Source: Rostrohypoxylon terebratum (lineage: Eukaryota > Ascomycota > Sordariomycetes > Xylariales > Hypoxylaceae). Taken from it: a stretch of 61,739 nt of DNA. Each line of letters starts with the position of its first letter. Within the stretch, counting starts at the first letter, position 1. Position numbers and translations under genes: made by a program. Where the stretch lies: positions 1-61,739 of the forward strand of contig MU385997.1 in NCBI GenBank assembly GCA_022497145.1, given 5' to 3'. This document shows positions 44,118-55,784 of the stretch, in pieces. The notes under the pieces are model-generated. The model did no database searches. It worked only from the letters and a program-made list of their open reading frames with translations, and was not told the DNA's origin.

Positions 44118-46968
44118 AATTTTGGTTGTGAGAACCCGAGTATCCGAGATTACTACCTCTGGGAACCAGATAAGTCTGAAGTCCGGCCAGTCGAAGAAGG
44201 CAACAAACTAGTTGGCAGCCAATTCTAGAGCAGGATAGATTAGCAGATCTTGAATGAATACGCACCTAGGCAATTTCTAATTCTGTAACTGATAGTAGCT
44301 CAGAACTCCTCGTGGCGCGGACGGTTTTCGCCAGTCAATGTCGAGTTTGGTGAACGGCTTTGAGACTACTTCGTCTACATCAAAAATTTCTTTGCCTGGC
44401 TACCTGTCTAGATAAGTACAATAGGGATGAAGGTATCGGAACGTTAAAAGGAATGTCCATATTCTAAATTCCCTCATAACCCTAAAGAATCAGAAGTTAC
44501 CGTCGGTTAGGGGATCAAACGATGGGAAGCCACGGAGAAGCCACTTAGAATCTATAAACCTTAAATTAGAATAGACGTTCTTATCAACATCTGTGCTTGA
44601 GTTTATTCTACTAGCATCCTGAGCCTCACCTACAAGTACAACCTCCTAGTCCTCTATTAGCTCTTTCCTTCGCAACGTAGCTCGCCTTGGGGCTAATCGT
44701 TGCTTCTATTCATATCCATGCCAAGTTCAATGCATGTGGCTTCCAAGTTCTTTATGGTTGGATGGACCTGTTTAAGGTTAGGTAGGTATGCCGCAAATAT
44801 CTATATCAAGAGTATGTTATAAGTAGGTAGGTAAGTACTACCTAGTGTAAGATAGTAGGTAGGGTTGAAAGAAGTTGTATTTTCTAAGATTTTAACTTTA
44901 AACCTAACACGAAAATTCCTTCTTAATCCCTTTATTAAGTAATACCCCCAGCACTAGCCTTCCAGTTGACTTTGAAATGTGGGTCTTCATAAAAAAGGGG
45001 ATGCTGAACTGGGACATTGTAACTTCCTTCTGATTAACACTGAGTCAATTACTACTTGGTCCTTCTTTTCTTGTTCTATTATTAATTACCTCGTGTTAAT
45101 CGTTCCTGTCACGTATTGTTTTGCTTGTCTTGCCTTCTGACACCTTTACCCTGCTATTGGATTATGTGGTGAAGCGAGCAATTTACCCTCAACTTTTCCA
45201 AGTTCTCTATTCTTCTAGTTCTGTGAGAAATCTCAAGACCTAGCCTACCGCGGAATGGAATTAAAGGTCTGGTTGACATAATATTCTACCCAATGGCTTT
45301 TAAAACTCCTCGCTAGGTACTCAAGATGTCCCAACTAGAAGAGAGTTGGAAAGGTAGTTTTGGCAACGACAAGTTTATCTATGGAGCTATCGAACTAAAC
45401 GAAGAGGGTTAGCAGTACAGAAGGCAGGAGCTGGAATCTAACTATCACGAGGCGCTGGATTTGTCAGAGATAGTCGACAACGGAATACGATATACAAGCG
45501 GTCACAACTAGATCCCAAAGTCAAGCTATGGATACAGCATGCACGCATGAACATTTCGTCGTCTAATCCACCTTCAGTCAGCCCATAAAAGATCCTTCCC
45601 GAGATACCTGAGGCCATCAGAGTCCCTTACATAGGTAGCATATCCCGTACTTCTAGGTAACCCACGGAGGTAAGTTTTCGACATTTTCCATGCGCCGGTC
45701 TACAAAGCTAATTCCATAAGTGGCTGCTCTTAAGTTTTTAATGCTCATGCTATATCGATACTCAAAAAAAGGTATTGCTTAGCCTCCATGCATACATTCT
45801 GAATAGTTCTAACTGAAACTTCCAATAGGTCCTTGATGAAGCAAGAGGAGTAAATAACATCATACCCCAAGTTAACCAAACTCCACCGTTAATATCTCTT
45901 GTAGGCCGCCATCGAAGAAATCGCCGTATGTTGGTCGAAAAGACTGTCGTTTAAACGGTTAATCTTCAAAACTAACATCATCTCATATGCTTAGTCTCTA
46001 TCGGTAGAGAAGGAGGTAATAAATCTATACCATAATCACCTTTTTACACCGTACACCAATGGTTTAACTAATCACATATATAGAGAATTATCACTACCGA
46101 GGTACTTAATGCCCGAGTTTATGATAGTGAAGCATGAGCTAATAATATATTTTAAAGGCGGAGACCGAGAATGCCCTGAAGGTGTGACAACATCCCTTAG
46201 ATATTTTAATATTTTGAAAACTAATTCTAAGTTTCTAGGATGAAATTAATAAAGCTATCGATGCTAGGAAATGAACAAAAGCAACGCCTTGCGCTTACAA
46301 GATATATATAGGTGGCGCTTAGGTATTTTTACATGCTTTTAGTTTTTATTTAACCAATACAAGAATTACAACCTGCGTTTATTTCAACAAACGTTCCGTT
46401 TATTACGGCGGAGTACAGGATTCACATAAGAATATGCTGTTTTTCTATTGAATCAACACTTCAAGTACGTAGGTGTGTAAGTTAGTTTTATTATACTATT
46501 ATCTCCAAACAGGTACCCGTGATGTCATTTTTTTTTATACCTAATTAAAGGTAAGAACTTTATCCATAGGTATCCTGTACGTTCTGATAGAAGTCGGTAC
46601 CTAGTATCTATGGGCAACCTTGGTAGGGCAGCAGCATGGATGTGCCAAGGCAGCGCCCAACACCCGCACGTATACAGCTTCCAAAGTTCGATATCCGCCT
46701 GGAACTACCTAGGTACGAATATAATTGCTGTTCTTAGTGATACTACTAAACCCTATAACCTATACACTGTATTTAGAATAATGTATAACCAGGCAGCCAG
46801 GACAGTACCTAAATTTAAAGGAGTTTTGATGGGCTGGCTATCCTTTAGGTCCTCATGGCCTGTTTTTATACTGCCCCTAGCTGTGGTTTTTCCACCAAAT
46901 GATATATTTCATCGAAGTTACTAGAGACACTCCGTCGATGTGTTAAGCTAGAGCCATTAAATCTAGCC
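44118..46968. other. 2.85-kb AT-rich region with no intact gene
   Basis: No supportable gene on either strand apart from the relic frame at 45326-45600. It is rich in short A/T runs and TACCTAGGTA-type motifs (44780-44860, 46490-46600), with a T8 run near 46529. It forms the left border of the decayed sugar-catabolism block. Confidence 0.55.
45326..45600 (+). pseudogene. Relic coding frame of unknown family
   Basis: From the ATG at 45326 a protein-like frame begins MSQLEESWKGSFGNDKFIYG. It is interrupted by TAG at 45410-45412 and 45509-45511, with protein-like sequence (YRRQELESNYHEALDLSEIV) between them. Both stops could come from CAG by C-to-T change. I do not recognise the family. It may be a chance frame. 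Confidence 0.35.
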
Positions 46969-47875
46969 TTAATATCTACCCAAGATTGCGATCTTTTCCA
47001 TACCGTTGGGTTCTGGCAAGAAGTCAGGCTCGACGTTCTCTTTGATCTGCCAGTTTATTATGCTTTTTATGATGACTGAATGTCCATTATTGATGAACCA
47101 GGCCAGTATAACTTGAACGGCGCTCTTGCTGTATTTTCGAGCAATTTCCTTTAACATGGGCCGATCAATGACCTTTGCCATTCGTGAGACCTCTTTGCTC
47201 CAATCTGTCATCCTATAATAATCATTCATGTTACATAGAGAGTTGAAACAGATTACATAGATTTATTGGGCTTTGTGCCGTTTGTTAAAGTCCTTTTGTT
47301 TGTGGCGTGGATATACTTCCATCTGATGAACAGTGGGGACCTTGTAGAGCGTACCATTTAGCTTCTATTAACGGTATCTCGGCCAGCGTCACCTTCTACT
47401 TACTGTGTTAAACTCTTTTATCAAAAACTCCAGCTCACCTTTGCTGAAGTTAGAAACACCAATTGCCTTGACCCTTTCACCCTTAGAAAGCCTCTCCACA
47501 GCCCCCCAAGAATCATTTACCACCTGCATCTCTATGGAAGTACTTTTTCCATCGCTTGGAAGTACAAGAATAGTGCATCATCAACAGGTCAACGTAAGGG
47601 GTGTCGAGGTCTCTCAGTCTCCATATCGTCAGGATGGTATCCAGTGCACCAAAGCTTAGTACTAAGAAAGATCCCCTCTCGAGGGATACCACTAGCCTTG
47701 GTGCCCCTTACGACTTGCTTCTCGACGTGGTACTCTCGGGCTTTACCTATCGATTAGCCAAAGTCCCATTCTCATGGCTCTACTGACAGCACCTTCTTGA
47801 GCACCAGGATGCTGGAAAGTTCCAAACCCGACTGCTGGTATTTTCGCACCGGTGTTTAGTGTCGCAGCAGGACAC
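46969..47875 (-). pseudogene. Aldo-keto reductase pseudogene
   Basis: Read on the minus strand, pieces of an aldo-keto reductase appear in order but in changing frames. They are GAKIPAVGFGTFQHPGAQEG (near 47850), EGIFLSTKLWCTGYHPDDME, LDTPYVDLLMMHYS, GERVKAIGVSNFSKGELEFL, and at the end KSAVQVILAWFINNGHSVI with IINWQIKENVEPDFL (46969-47160). The IGVSNFS and VILAW motifs are diagnostic. A stop after LWLIDR and at least three frame changes break it, and the catalytic Asp-Tyr-Lys region is disrupted. It lies on the same strand as, and directly behind, the aldolase relic. Confidence 0.82.
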
Positions 47876-47899
47876 ACGTGCTGGGGAATCTAGAATGTG

Positions 47900-48518
47900 T
47901 TTGCGATAGGGGAATTGGTAAGTGGGAGTATCTTCGATGGCAAGGCGAAGAGCGCGAGGTCAGGGAGTTGTGATCCGGTGAGAATGAGGGCGCTGTGGGG
48001 GTACCGATAACCTGCTCGACTTCCTCAGGGATCGTTTTGCTGGCTTCAAACCCCACTGTATCCATGACCCCATCTTCGCCTTCCTCAATGCGACCAGGTT
48101 CTCGATGGCATTATGACGCTCATGGAAGCATTTGGTCCATCGTGCCCTTGTTATCAAAATTCTCGTCCTTTTCGTGATGCGACACGTCAATTATGATACT
48201 TTCACACGGCAATTCGTCCACTGCGCGTTTGGTGATAGCTTCATCTTGCGCGTGGTCGAGGTGAATCGAGATCCAAACTGAAGCGCGGTGCCCTGCATCA
48301 GCAGCCGTCCGGATTAGCAACCCATCTGGCAATATGATTGCTCATGGGAAGAACTGAATGATCGGAGGAGATCTAGCTTTTTCTGCGGCACGGGCGAATC
48401 CGATGATCTGTTCGATATTGTGCGCGACGGCAGCTATAACACCATAGCAACTGCTTTCGGCGGCATCGAGGTTTTGAAGGGTCCGATTTGCCCTCTTCCA
48501 ATCACTAGAATCAGACAT
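47900..48518 (-). pseudogene. Class II aldolase pseudogene
   Basis: Starting at the ATG at 48518 (MSDSSDWKRANRTLQNL), the frame gives YGVIAAVAHNIEQIIGFARA and PPIIQFFP, then a TGA where the family has Trp (TGG to TGA), and continues ISIHLDHAQDEAITKRA (metal-binding His-x-Asp-His region) and IIIDVSHHEKDEN. After a frame loss near 48120 the parts EPGRIEEGEDGVMDT remain. This is the class II fructose/tagatose-bisphosphate aldolase family, used in sugar catabolism clusters. The gene is clearly dead. Confidence 0.82.
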
Positions 48519-48931
48519 CATTTAAATGGTTGCGGAGTAAAAGTGATAGCGAGTCTAGAATCAATCCTCTCGATCGATCTCGCACGCGAAGATCGTATTC
48601 AAGCGCAATATCGCTTGTTTTCATTCTAAAGCCGAAATTCGCTGTATCTTCGGCGTGTGATTGGCATCGTTACGGCGGTCTTACAGGGCCTGCACTACCC
48701 AACATGCAAGTGCTGAGAGCTGGGTATGGCCTGAGTCCAATATCTCGTGCTCTTTCAGCAACCCCGCTCCGAGAATGATCTGATACTCGTCAAAAGGCCG
48801 TTGGAAACCCTTGTTGGTCATGTGTAGCTGTAGCTAGTATTTATTCACTTGAAATACCTCGGGATAGGTAACTTGGTAAATAGGAGGAGAGGAGAATAGG
48901 ATCAATCTGGAAGTGACTAAGTGTCAACAAT
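48519..48931. other. Divergent spacer between the aldolase relic and the lactonase gene
   Basis: 413 bp, no coding signal recognised. Presumably it holds the promoter of the surviving SMP-30 gene. Confidence 0.5.
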
Positions 48932-50010
48932 ATGAGTTCCAATTCGTGGAAACAATATGAGAATGCTTTCCAGGCGGTCATCGGGTCGGAGCCGGAGCTT
49001 CAGATGCTACTAGAAGTTCAAGAATATCCTTTCGCTCATGAAGCAGGCGTTTTCATCGCGGAGACAGATGAGGTCTTCGTTACTAGTTTTCCATATGGCG
49101 ATCCTCTGGATATGAAGATAATTATTAGCAAATGCAAGTTCGATAGGCAGACGGGGAGCATGACTCGCGAAGAGATCACTAACGATATGATTCATATGGG
49201 AAATGGAGGTGTGAACTATCAGGATGGCATTCTGTTTTGTGCGCAAGGCTCTATGACAGCACCTAGCGGGCTCTTTCAGATGGCAAGGAAGCCACCATAC
49301 AAGACCACTCCCGTGGTTACGGGGTTTCTTGGCCGACCGTTCAACTCCGTCAACGATGTGGTTGTACATTCTGATGGTAGTATCTGGTTTACAGACCCGA
49401 TCTACGGTTTCGAGGTGGGATACCGTCCTCGGCCATCTTTGCCAAGTCAAGTGTATAGATACGATCCGTCAACTCGAGCTATTCGAGCTATCGCAGACGG
49501 GTTCGGTCATCCTAACGGCCTGTGCTTTTCCCCTGACGAAAAAACGCTCTACGTGACAGACACTGACCGATTTCACGGAGATGGCTCCTGCGATAGCCAT
49601 AGAGTTTCTTCCATGTGAGTGAACAGATCTGTTGTTGACTTCGCTCTGGGATGGAAGCGGACCGCTACCCCAATACCTTTGATTTTGTAGCTAATAATTA
49701 TAGATATGCCCTAGACGTTGTTTGCTACCACGGCCAGCCAAACTTGGTCAACCGCCGTCTGTTCGCCATGGCTGATGCAGGGATACCGGACGGGATTAAG
49801 TGCGATACGGTTGGAAATGTTTACAGTGGATGCGGCGATGGAGTGCACGTGTGGTCACCAGGAGGTGTGCTCCTGGGCAAGATCCTCGTTGAGGGCGGCT
49901 GCGCCAATTTCTGCTTTGGGCGCGATGGCGAAATGTTCATCCTCAATGAGAAAAGGCTGTGGCGAGCTCAACTTGCGTCCGATATCAAAGGCGCTTTATT
50001 AAGGATTTGA
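48932..50010 (+). CDS. SMP-30/gluconolactonase/LRE-like lactonase
   Basis: Two exons, 48932-49614 and 49704-50010, total 990 nt (329 aa). The 89-nt intron has a GTGAGT donor and a CTAAT branch region. Six-blade propeller signatures are VNDVVVHSDGSIWFTDPIYG, HPNGLCFSPDEKTLYVTDTD (metal-binding Asn and Asp) and GIPDGIKCDTVGNVYSGCGD. The family opens sugar lactones such as gluconolactone using a divalent metal. No signal peptide. Its neighbours on both sides are dead relics of an aldo-keto reductase, aldolase, SDR and regulator, so this is the only intact member of that block. It may itself be losing function. Confidence 0.92.
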
Positions 50011-50437
50011 GTGTTGCTATGTAGAAGATGGATAATGGAGTGTTCTCTTGATTTAGGGGCGGATTCCTAGATGCAGAATTTAATACGGAACCCATTTATG
50101 CTGTAGCACGCAGCGAGCTAGGTGAGCTAGTGGGTATCAGGCCCCACCACAGAAGGGTACACTTCCCTAAAAGAGTTGCCTGATTGGGGGTATGGCAGGG
50201 GTTTGTAGCGAATAAGGGTTGAAAGACATCCACTAACTAAAGTTAAACGTAGGCGGTACTGTAACTACATACATCAATACTATGCGTGGACTTGACAAGC
50301 TGTAAAAAAGCACCAGAATCGGAAAACATACATATGTAGCTCTGGCTAGACCGTTGACAGGAATATCTATAGATGTGGTGTAGCTAGTGGCGACACAACT
50401 GGAATTGGCCGTGCCACTACGTTGAATACCTACGCCA
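50011..50437. other. Spacer between the lactonase gene and the SDR relic
   Basis: 427 bp, no gene recognised. Confidence 0.5.
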
Positions 50438-51208
50438 GTGTTGCAACGTCGCGGTCAACCATCCGGGGCTTACCAAGAACGAATCATCCAGGAAAAGCGT
50501 ATACGAAGAAGCGAAAGTTATTTTGCAGTAGGAACCGAGAGATATTCCAGCAAGCCAGCTTATAGCCATAGTCGACGAACTGATCCGACGACTGGTACGA
50601 ATTTGGTGGCAGAGGCCATGAAGAACTGGGGTGGATTGGACGTATTTGTAGCCAACGCAGGGATTTTGAAGGCATTCTACAATCTAGATTAGTATATTAG
50701 CTAACACAGGAAAGAATTGAGGAATCGTTATTTGATCAGTTAATTCATGTTAAAGTCAACTTGGCGCTTTCTACACATGCAGACATGTCAAGCAGCAGCG
50801 TGTCAAATGGTGAAGCAGGGAAGCGGCGGTTCAATCATTGGCGTCTCGTCGATTAGCGCATTCGTTGGGGGCGGACTGCAAGTTATGAGCACTATCCATA
50901 CACCAATCAAGGCAGCGCTCTTATCCATGATTTAATCGATGGCGATTTCGCTAGCCAAAGATAATTTTCGCTGCAATGCGCTATTGCCAGGAACAATGCA
51001 CACGCAGCTGGCCGACGCCGACATGCAGGACCCAGAGAAGAGAAGTCATCTTGAGAAACGAATCCCGACGGGTAGAGTTGGTCGACCGGAAGATATGGCA
51101 GGTGCAGCATTGAGCAGATACATAACGGGGTCCTGGATCCTGGCTGACCGCGACACATTGCGCATTCGCAATAATCTCGTATTTTTGAAAGCACGAAGTC
51201 TTCGTTGA
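50438..51208 (+). pseudogene. Short-chain dehydrogenase/reductase (SDR) pseudogene
   Basis: Parts in order: NWGGLDVFVANAGIL near 50625-50670 (the NAG motif), VKQGSGGSIIGVSSISAF at about 50810-50865 (strand 5 and catalytic Ser), a block corresponding to the catalytic Tyr-x3-Lys (HTPIKAALLSMI, Tyr lost), then TAA at 50933-50935, then SMAISLAKDNFRCNALLPGT and RVGRPEDMAGAAL. The N-terminal Gly-rich cofactor loop is unrecognisable. The TAA can come from CAA (Gln). At least two frame changes are present. The gene is non-functional. Confidence 0.82.
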
Positions 51209-51555
51209 AAGAGGTAGCAACCTTATGCTTGCGTTGTTCACATTATGATGCTGAGTCAAGGAGAAACTTTTTTGGAAGTGAAGATTTAGAAACGGATGAA
51301 AATGCCTTAATCTGAGTTACGTAATTGACCCCGCCCCCGCATTAAGTGGATATTGTTCCACATTACCCTTACCCCTATTTTACCCCACGTTGGGGAACGC
51401 TATTCTACTATACACAATGATCCCTTAAATCGATCTTCGAAGTATCTATGCTCTCACCATAGAAGGAGAAATACGGTTCACCAGAGGAAGACTGACTGGT
51501 GGAAAAGGCTTGAGAAAAGACTACCGGTTGGTTCGTTCCAAGAGACTGAATGATC
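51209..51555. other. Spacer between SDR and regulator relics
   Basis: 347 bp, no gene recognised. Confidence 0.45.
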
Positions 51556-53050
51556 TCGGCTACGTCGCTCATGACATGTTGTTCTAATTCATCTATTCTA
51601 GTGCAAGATATTGCTGTCGCCGTGCCAAATACGATGAACTCGAGTCTGATTGTCGGAGATGTATCAAGAGCAAACAGCAGTGTTTATATTCTTTGCCGCC
51701 TCCACAACGGCACCAACAGTATAACCTAACACTTCAAACGTGACCGAGCGCAGCTCGAAGTCCCCCACAATTTCACCGGTGACAGAGATTGCGCAACTAC
51801 AGGAAGTAGAGGGTCGACTGATAGAGATGCTTCAGTATCACAGGCCTGACCGACGTCTTATGTGACGGCATAAGCCCCGGGGGGGGACTGGGGCGCGGTC
51901 TCATTCCAGAATGGACTCATTTCTGCTCCTATTAACGGGCAGGAGTTCAGTGCGCTTTTGGGGGAAGGGGTGGCCTGGTCTGCCCAGAAAGAACCCAGCG
52001 TCGCTCCGGACCTTTCACCATACTCCAGCCATCTGGACCCAAATGACCCTAATAATATGCAATAGCGCATCCGACCGTATCGACAAACTCGAATATTGAA
52101 ACGGCGGCTACAGGCAAGGTGCTTGATCTATTCATTGGAGATGCTGCCGTTGGTGATGGTTTATTGCCTAATTTGGATTCTGGAAGCACGGGTGTCGAAA
52201 TCTTCGGGAACTCAGTTATCCATTCGCCGGTATCTGACGCAAGTCGACGAGGGTCTATCGGTCATTCCGAGACCTCTCATGCTTCCAATTCATTTTTGCA
52301 AGGACGTTATATAAAGCTTGGAGGTGATCAATTACTTGAAAAGCAAGCTTGGCATTCTAAAGAGCCCCTTAACCTAAATTGCTACCACAAGAAAAGTATC
52401 TTTTCCAAAGTTTGTGCGGCATACCAGTTGTTGGGTAAGCAGTAGAAGATCCTATTGTCGTTCTATCGCATTTGTGCTGACATCTATTCATCGGACTTGG
52501 TTCTGATATAAGGTCACCAGTCAGATCGATTCTATGTCTCCCGGCACGATACTTATCCTTACAACCGTCCACGACCACTTGTGGGATACTAGCATACAAC
52601 CTCCGTGTCAAAACGACGCTATACGGTACCTACTGGGAGAGACACCTGAAGGGGGTATTTTGGGATCATGGCGATTCTAGGGGATCAAGGCAAGCTATAC
52701 CTAAGGTGGGTCTGGTTATGCCAGGATGAGTGGGCTGCTTTCCGAGAGAAGCGAAATCCTTCCACATTCTGGCAACGCCTCCGGAGTCCGGACGAATTAG
52801 ACCCCAACGAATTAGCTTCTAGGCCTGTATATTTATTTGCTAAAGCTATAGGCTTTTGCTCGAAGAAACAACGAGAACAGGGTGGACAGGATCTCTCATG
52901 AAAACATTACAAGGCCGAGGATATTCTTCAGATGCTTGAAGAATGGAGAGAACACTTGACAGTCGAGTTCGAACCTCTTCCTGTCCTATCGGCACGACTT
53001 GACGGATTTCGTCCGGCGGTGTGGATCCATCCCCCTTTATTCGGTAATTA
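51556..53050 (+). pseudogene. Zn2Cys6 transcription factor pseudogene
   Basis: A degraded zinc cluster lies at about 51600-51695 (YCCRRAKYDELESDCRRCIK then SKQQC); one of the six cysteines appears lost. A Pro/Gln-rich linker follows. After many stops and frame changes, 52668-53050 gives LRWVWLCQDEWAAFREKR and, past a stop at 52899-52901, MLEEWREHLTVEFEPLPV and RPAVWIHPPLFG, typical of the C-terminal part of one group of fungal regulators. It was likely the regulator of the decayed sugar cluster. Confidence 0.75.
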
Positions 53051-53839
53051 ACCTAGGTACCTACCTGCTTATGCCCTAATGTCCACATATTTCTTTCTCC
53101 GAGAACCAACCAGCTAAGCCGCACAGGAATTGCGATGCAGATATATTACTGTTCAATAATACGAGTCTCTCTTGAAAGGCCACGCTTAGGAGGAATGGGG
53201 GACTACCTTGAACGGCGGAGGACGTTATCAAGATGTATTCAAATAGTGTAAGGAATTGCTAAGACACAGGAAGATTATGAATCTAGTATTATGTCGTCGC
53301 AATGTTTATACGTTGGTAACCTTAGTGATCATCGACCGCCTTTGTTACTTGCGCCTGAAAATAACATCTTCCACATAGCCGGTCTATCTATTGAATGTAG
53401 TAACGAGAGAACTCAAGGGTTAGACTTTTTATCGAAAAGAACAACAGCAGTGCGGCTCACCTACTCAATCGAGAAGATGGAAAACCCCCGACTTATATCT
53501 AGAATAGTTTGATTGTGACCTCTACGGTTATTCTGATCCCCGAGGTTACGGTATTCACCTATTCTCATAAAAATCTGTCTTGTGCCATTTAGAAGTTGCT
53601 TGGATTGAGAAGGATATTCCCACCATGTTACTATTACAACAGTTATCCTCCAGGTGGTTTCCAGGTAATCGATATTGCTATACATCAAACTGATTGAGCT
53701 TGTGACATAAATGCTGCCGTACATCAATGGAAAGCTACTACATGAGAGAGGGTATGTTAACCGTTCTCTGATTATTCCAGCTGTACCAATCTATCAATTA
53801 TAATCCGTCAATATCATAACCTCGTGTAGGTATACGCGT
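53051..53839. other. Intergenic
   Basis: 789 bp. AACCTAGGTACCTACCTG lies at about 53049-53066. A 73-codon frame at 53291-53512 has no recognisable content. Confidence 0.5.
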
Positions 53840-54266
53840 TCAGTGGCACTCAATGAGTTCACCCTAGCCAGTTAGATATGTGGTTCTGATCTAGAGTTCC
53901 TCGTCTGGTCGTACCTTGGTGAGTGGTTCCGGGATTGATATCGAATAATTGTCGTTCCTGAGCTGTTCAAAATTTTGGTTAACTCGATGAGAACGCCGAA
54001 TATTTTCATGAGAAAATCGATACCTTTACTTCGTATGCATTCCCAAATCGTCCCCGTAATACTTTGATGAGCTTTTCTGGGTCGATGAGCCATCCAGGGA
54101 TTCTGTATGTCTTTAGATACCCCGCACTAATGTCCCCTGTATGAGCGGGTTTGTCGAGTTCTGAGGAATTATCTATTCTCGGCGTCATCTCAATTTCTGG
54201 TAAATAGTCCATTTCTCGACGTAAAAATGAAGTCGTTACGGCATAGAAATCTGTAGGATCGAACAT
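53840..54266 (-). CDS. Small protein of unknown function, three exons
   Basis: My model is 54266-54024, 53962-53915 and 53863-53840 in transcript order (315 nt, 104 aa). Introns are 61 and 51 nt, each with a consensus branch point (GTTAACC, TCTAACT) and in phase. The sequence starts MFDPTDFYAVTTSFLRRE and has a GWLIDPEKLIKVLRGRFGNA stretch, then a predicted strand-rich end (NDNYSISIPEPLTK). No signal peptide or membrane span. I do not recognise a family, but intron quality and the structured look argue for a real gene. Confidence 0.5.
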
Positions 54267-55784
54267 AAAAAGTTGAGATGAATGTAATTACGGTTCTAGA
54301 CCCTTTTATTGTGAAATATTTTCTATAAAGAGGGGGCGGTGGCCAGTTCCAATTCAACCTTGACGAAAACAAAATTGAGGCTGCATGGATACTCTGCGTG
54401 TGGGCTCCGCTAACAAACCGCGAGCCAAATTTGCGAACTTCACGATTTCAGATACACTAATGGCTAAAGTTCTATCAATAAAAACCGACTCAAACCGACG
54501 TGGCTATATTCTTCTTAGTTTCTGCTTTTTTCTTTCGTTAGGCACTCTTTAAATCATTCCAATGCTCTTTCAAAGTTCCCAAAGTTTAGGAGGCGAAATG
54601 GCAGTGTTGACACGATGCCAGCTCATCAACGCAGTGCCCAATGCCGTGTAACATAACCCTTTCATAACATTGGTCGGATAAGTCTGTTGGCTGTATTGAT
54701 GACAGCATAAAATTTGACACAGTCTCCACCAAGATGTCCGAGAAGTATTGGCGCAACTTTTTGAACCGTGCCAATGCGTGTCAGCTCCGACGGGGATTGT
54801 CTGACTGTGCTTAAGTACACTCCCCTTTTCAGCTCTGAAATATATACCGACTAGGCAGTATCTGGATATCTGCTTACTTGCCTATGTTATCTAGTACTTA
54901 GAACATATCTCCTACTTTAGTACCTATATGTACCTATGTTAAGTCCTAGGTAGGTACCTAAGTACCTATGCATGATCTATGCGTGGTGAAATGGGCTTAG
55001 GGAAACAGGGAAGCACAGCGTTGTGGCGCATTGCTGTAACGTTAGGTGGCCTAGTATCACGCCCGTTGGCTAAAGGTGCACTGAGCACTTCGGAATTTTT
55101 GGTGTGTACCTAATAGCATTAGTACAATCTCATGGATGTGTTAGATAATCCATATTTATTCCGAGGTAGTCCGTGAGTGTTCGAATCGAGTTTGATGGAA
55201 ATAAGGTTGTTGATACAGTAGGATATAGGTTTTCGATTGAATAGGTAGGTAGGTACTTTTTCAGAGGCACCGAGATGTATATTGGAGTTATATGTGAAGC
55301 TCTAATAATCAAAGCTACCCTCCTTTTTCTCACTCACCGAAAAGTGCAATAATAGTTACCGAAAAATGCGACATTCATTGCAAGGCTCTGAGGATTATGA
55401 TTGTTGATGTCCCGTAGTCTTTGTAGATGCATGGTTAAATCTCCAGCTAGGACCGCTGCTGCCTACCACATACTTAGGAGGCCTTCCAGCTGCGAAATTA
55501 CTATTACCCAGACTGGCTTGATCGGTTGCCTTCTTTTCCCCGTCCCCAGGTATACTATGTATATATAATTGTTGTCCATTCAATGTTTGTAAGTTTACCT
55601 AAACTTATAATACTTTTCCGTATACCTTATCGATACTTCTATATTTGCCCTCATACGGGGATTTCAGCGTCGAAGATGATAATTGATTTTGAAATCCTGA
55701 TATAAGCCACAGTTCTCTCCAAGGTACTACATATATCGCGACACTTGCTCTGTCGGATTCAGTACTGACTTTCTATTTGATTAG
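54267..55784. other. Intergenic, AT-rich
   Basis: 1.5 kb without a supported gene. A dense cluster of TACCTA/TAGGTA motifs lies at 54890-54970 (for example CCTAGGTAGGTACCTAAG), with another at about 55241-55256. Confidence 0.5.

Noticed and set aside
46610..46924. 104-codon plus-strand frame
   Set aside because: No domain or homology I recognise, in an AT-rich relic region; likely chance.
53291..53512. 73-codon plus-strand frame
   Set aside because: No recognisable content and no intron or promoter support.
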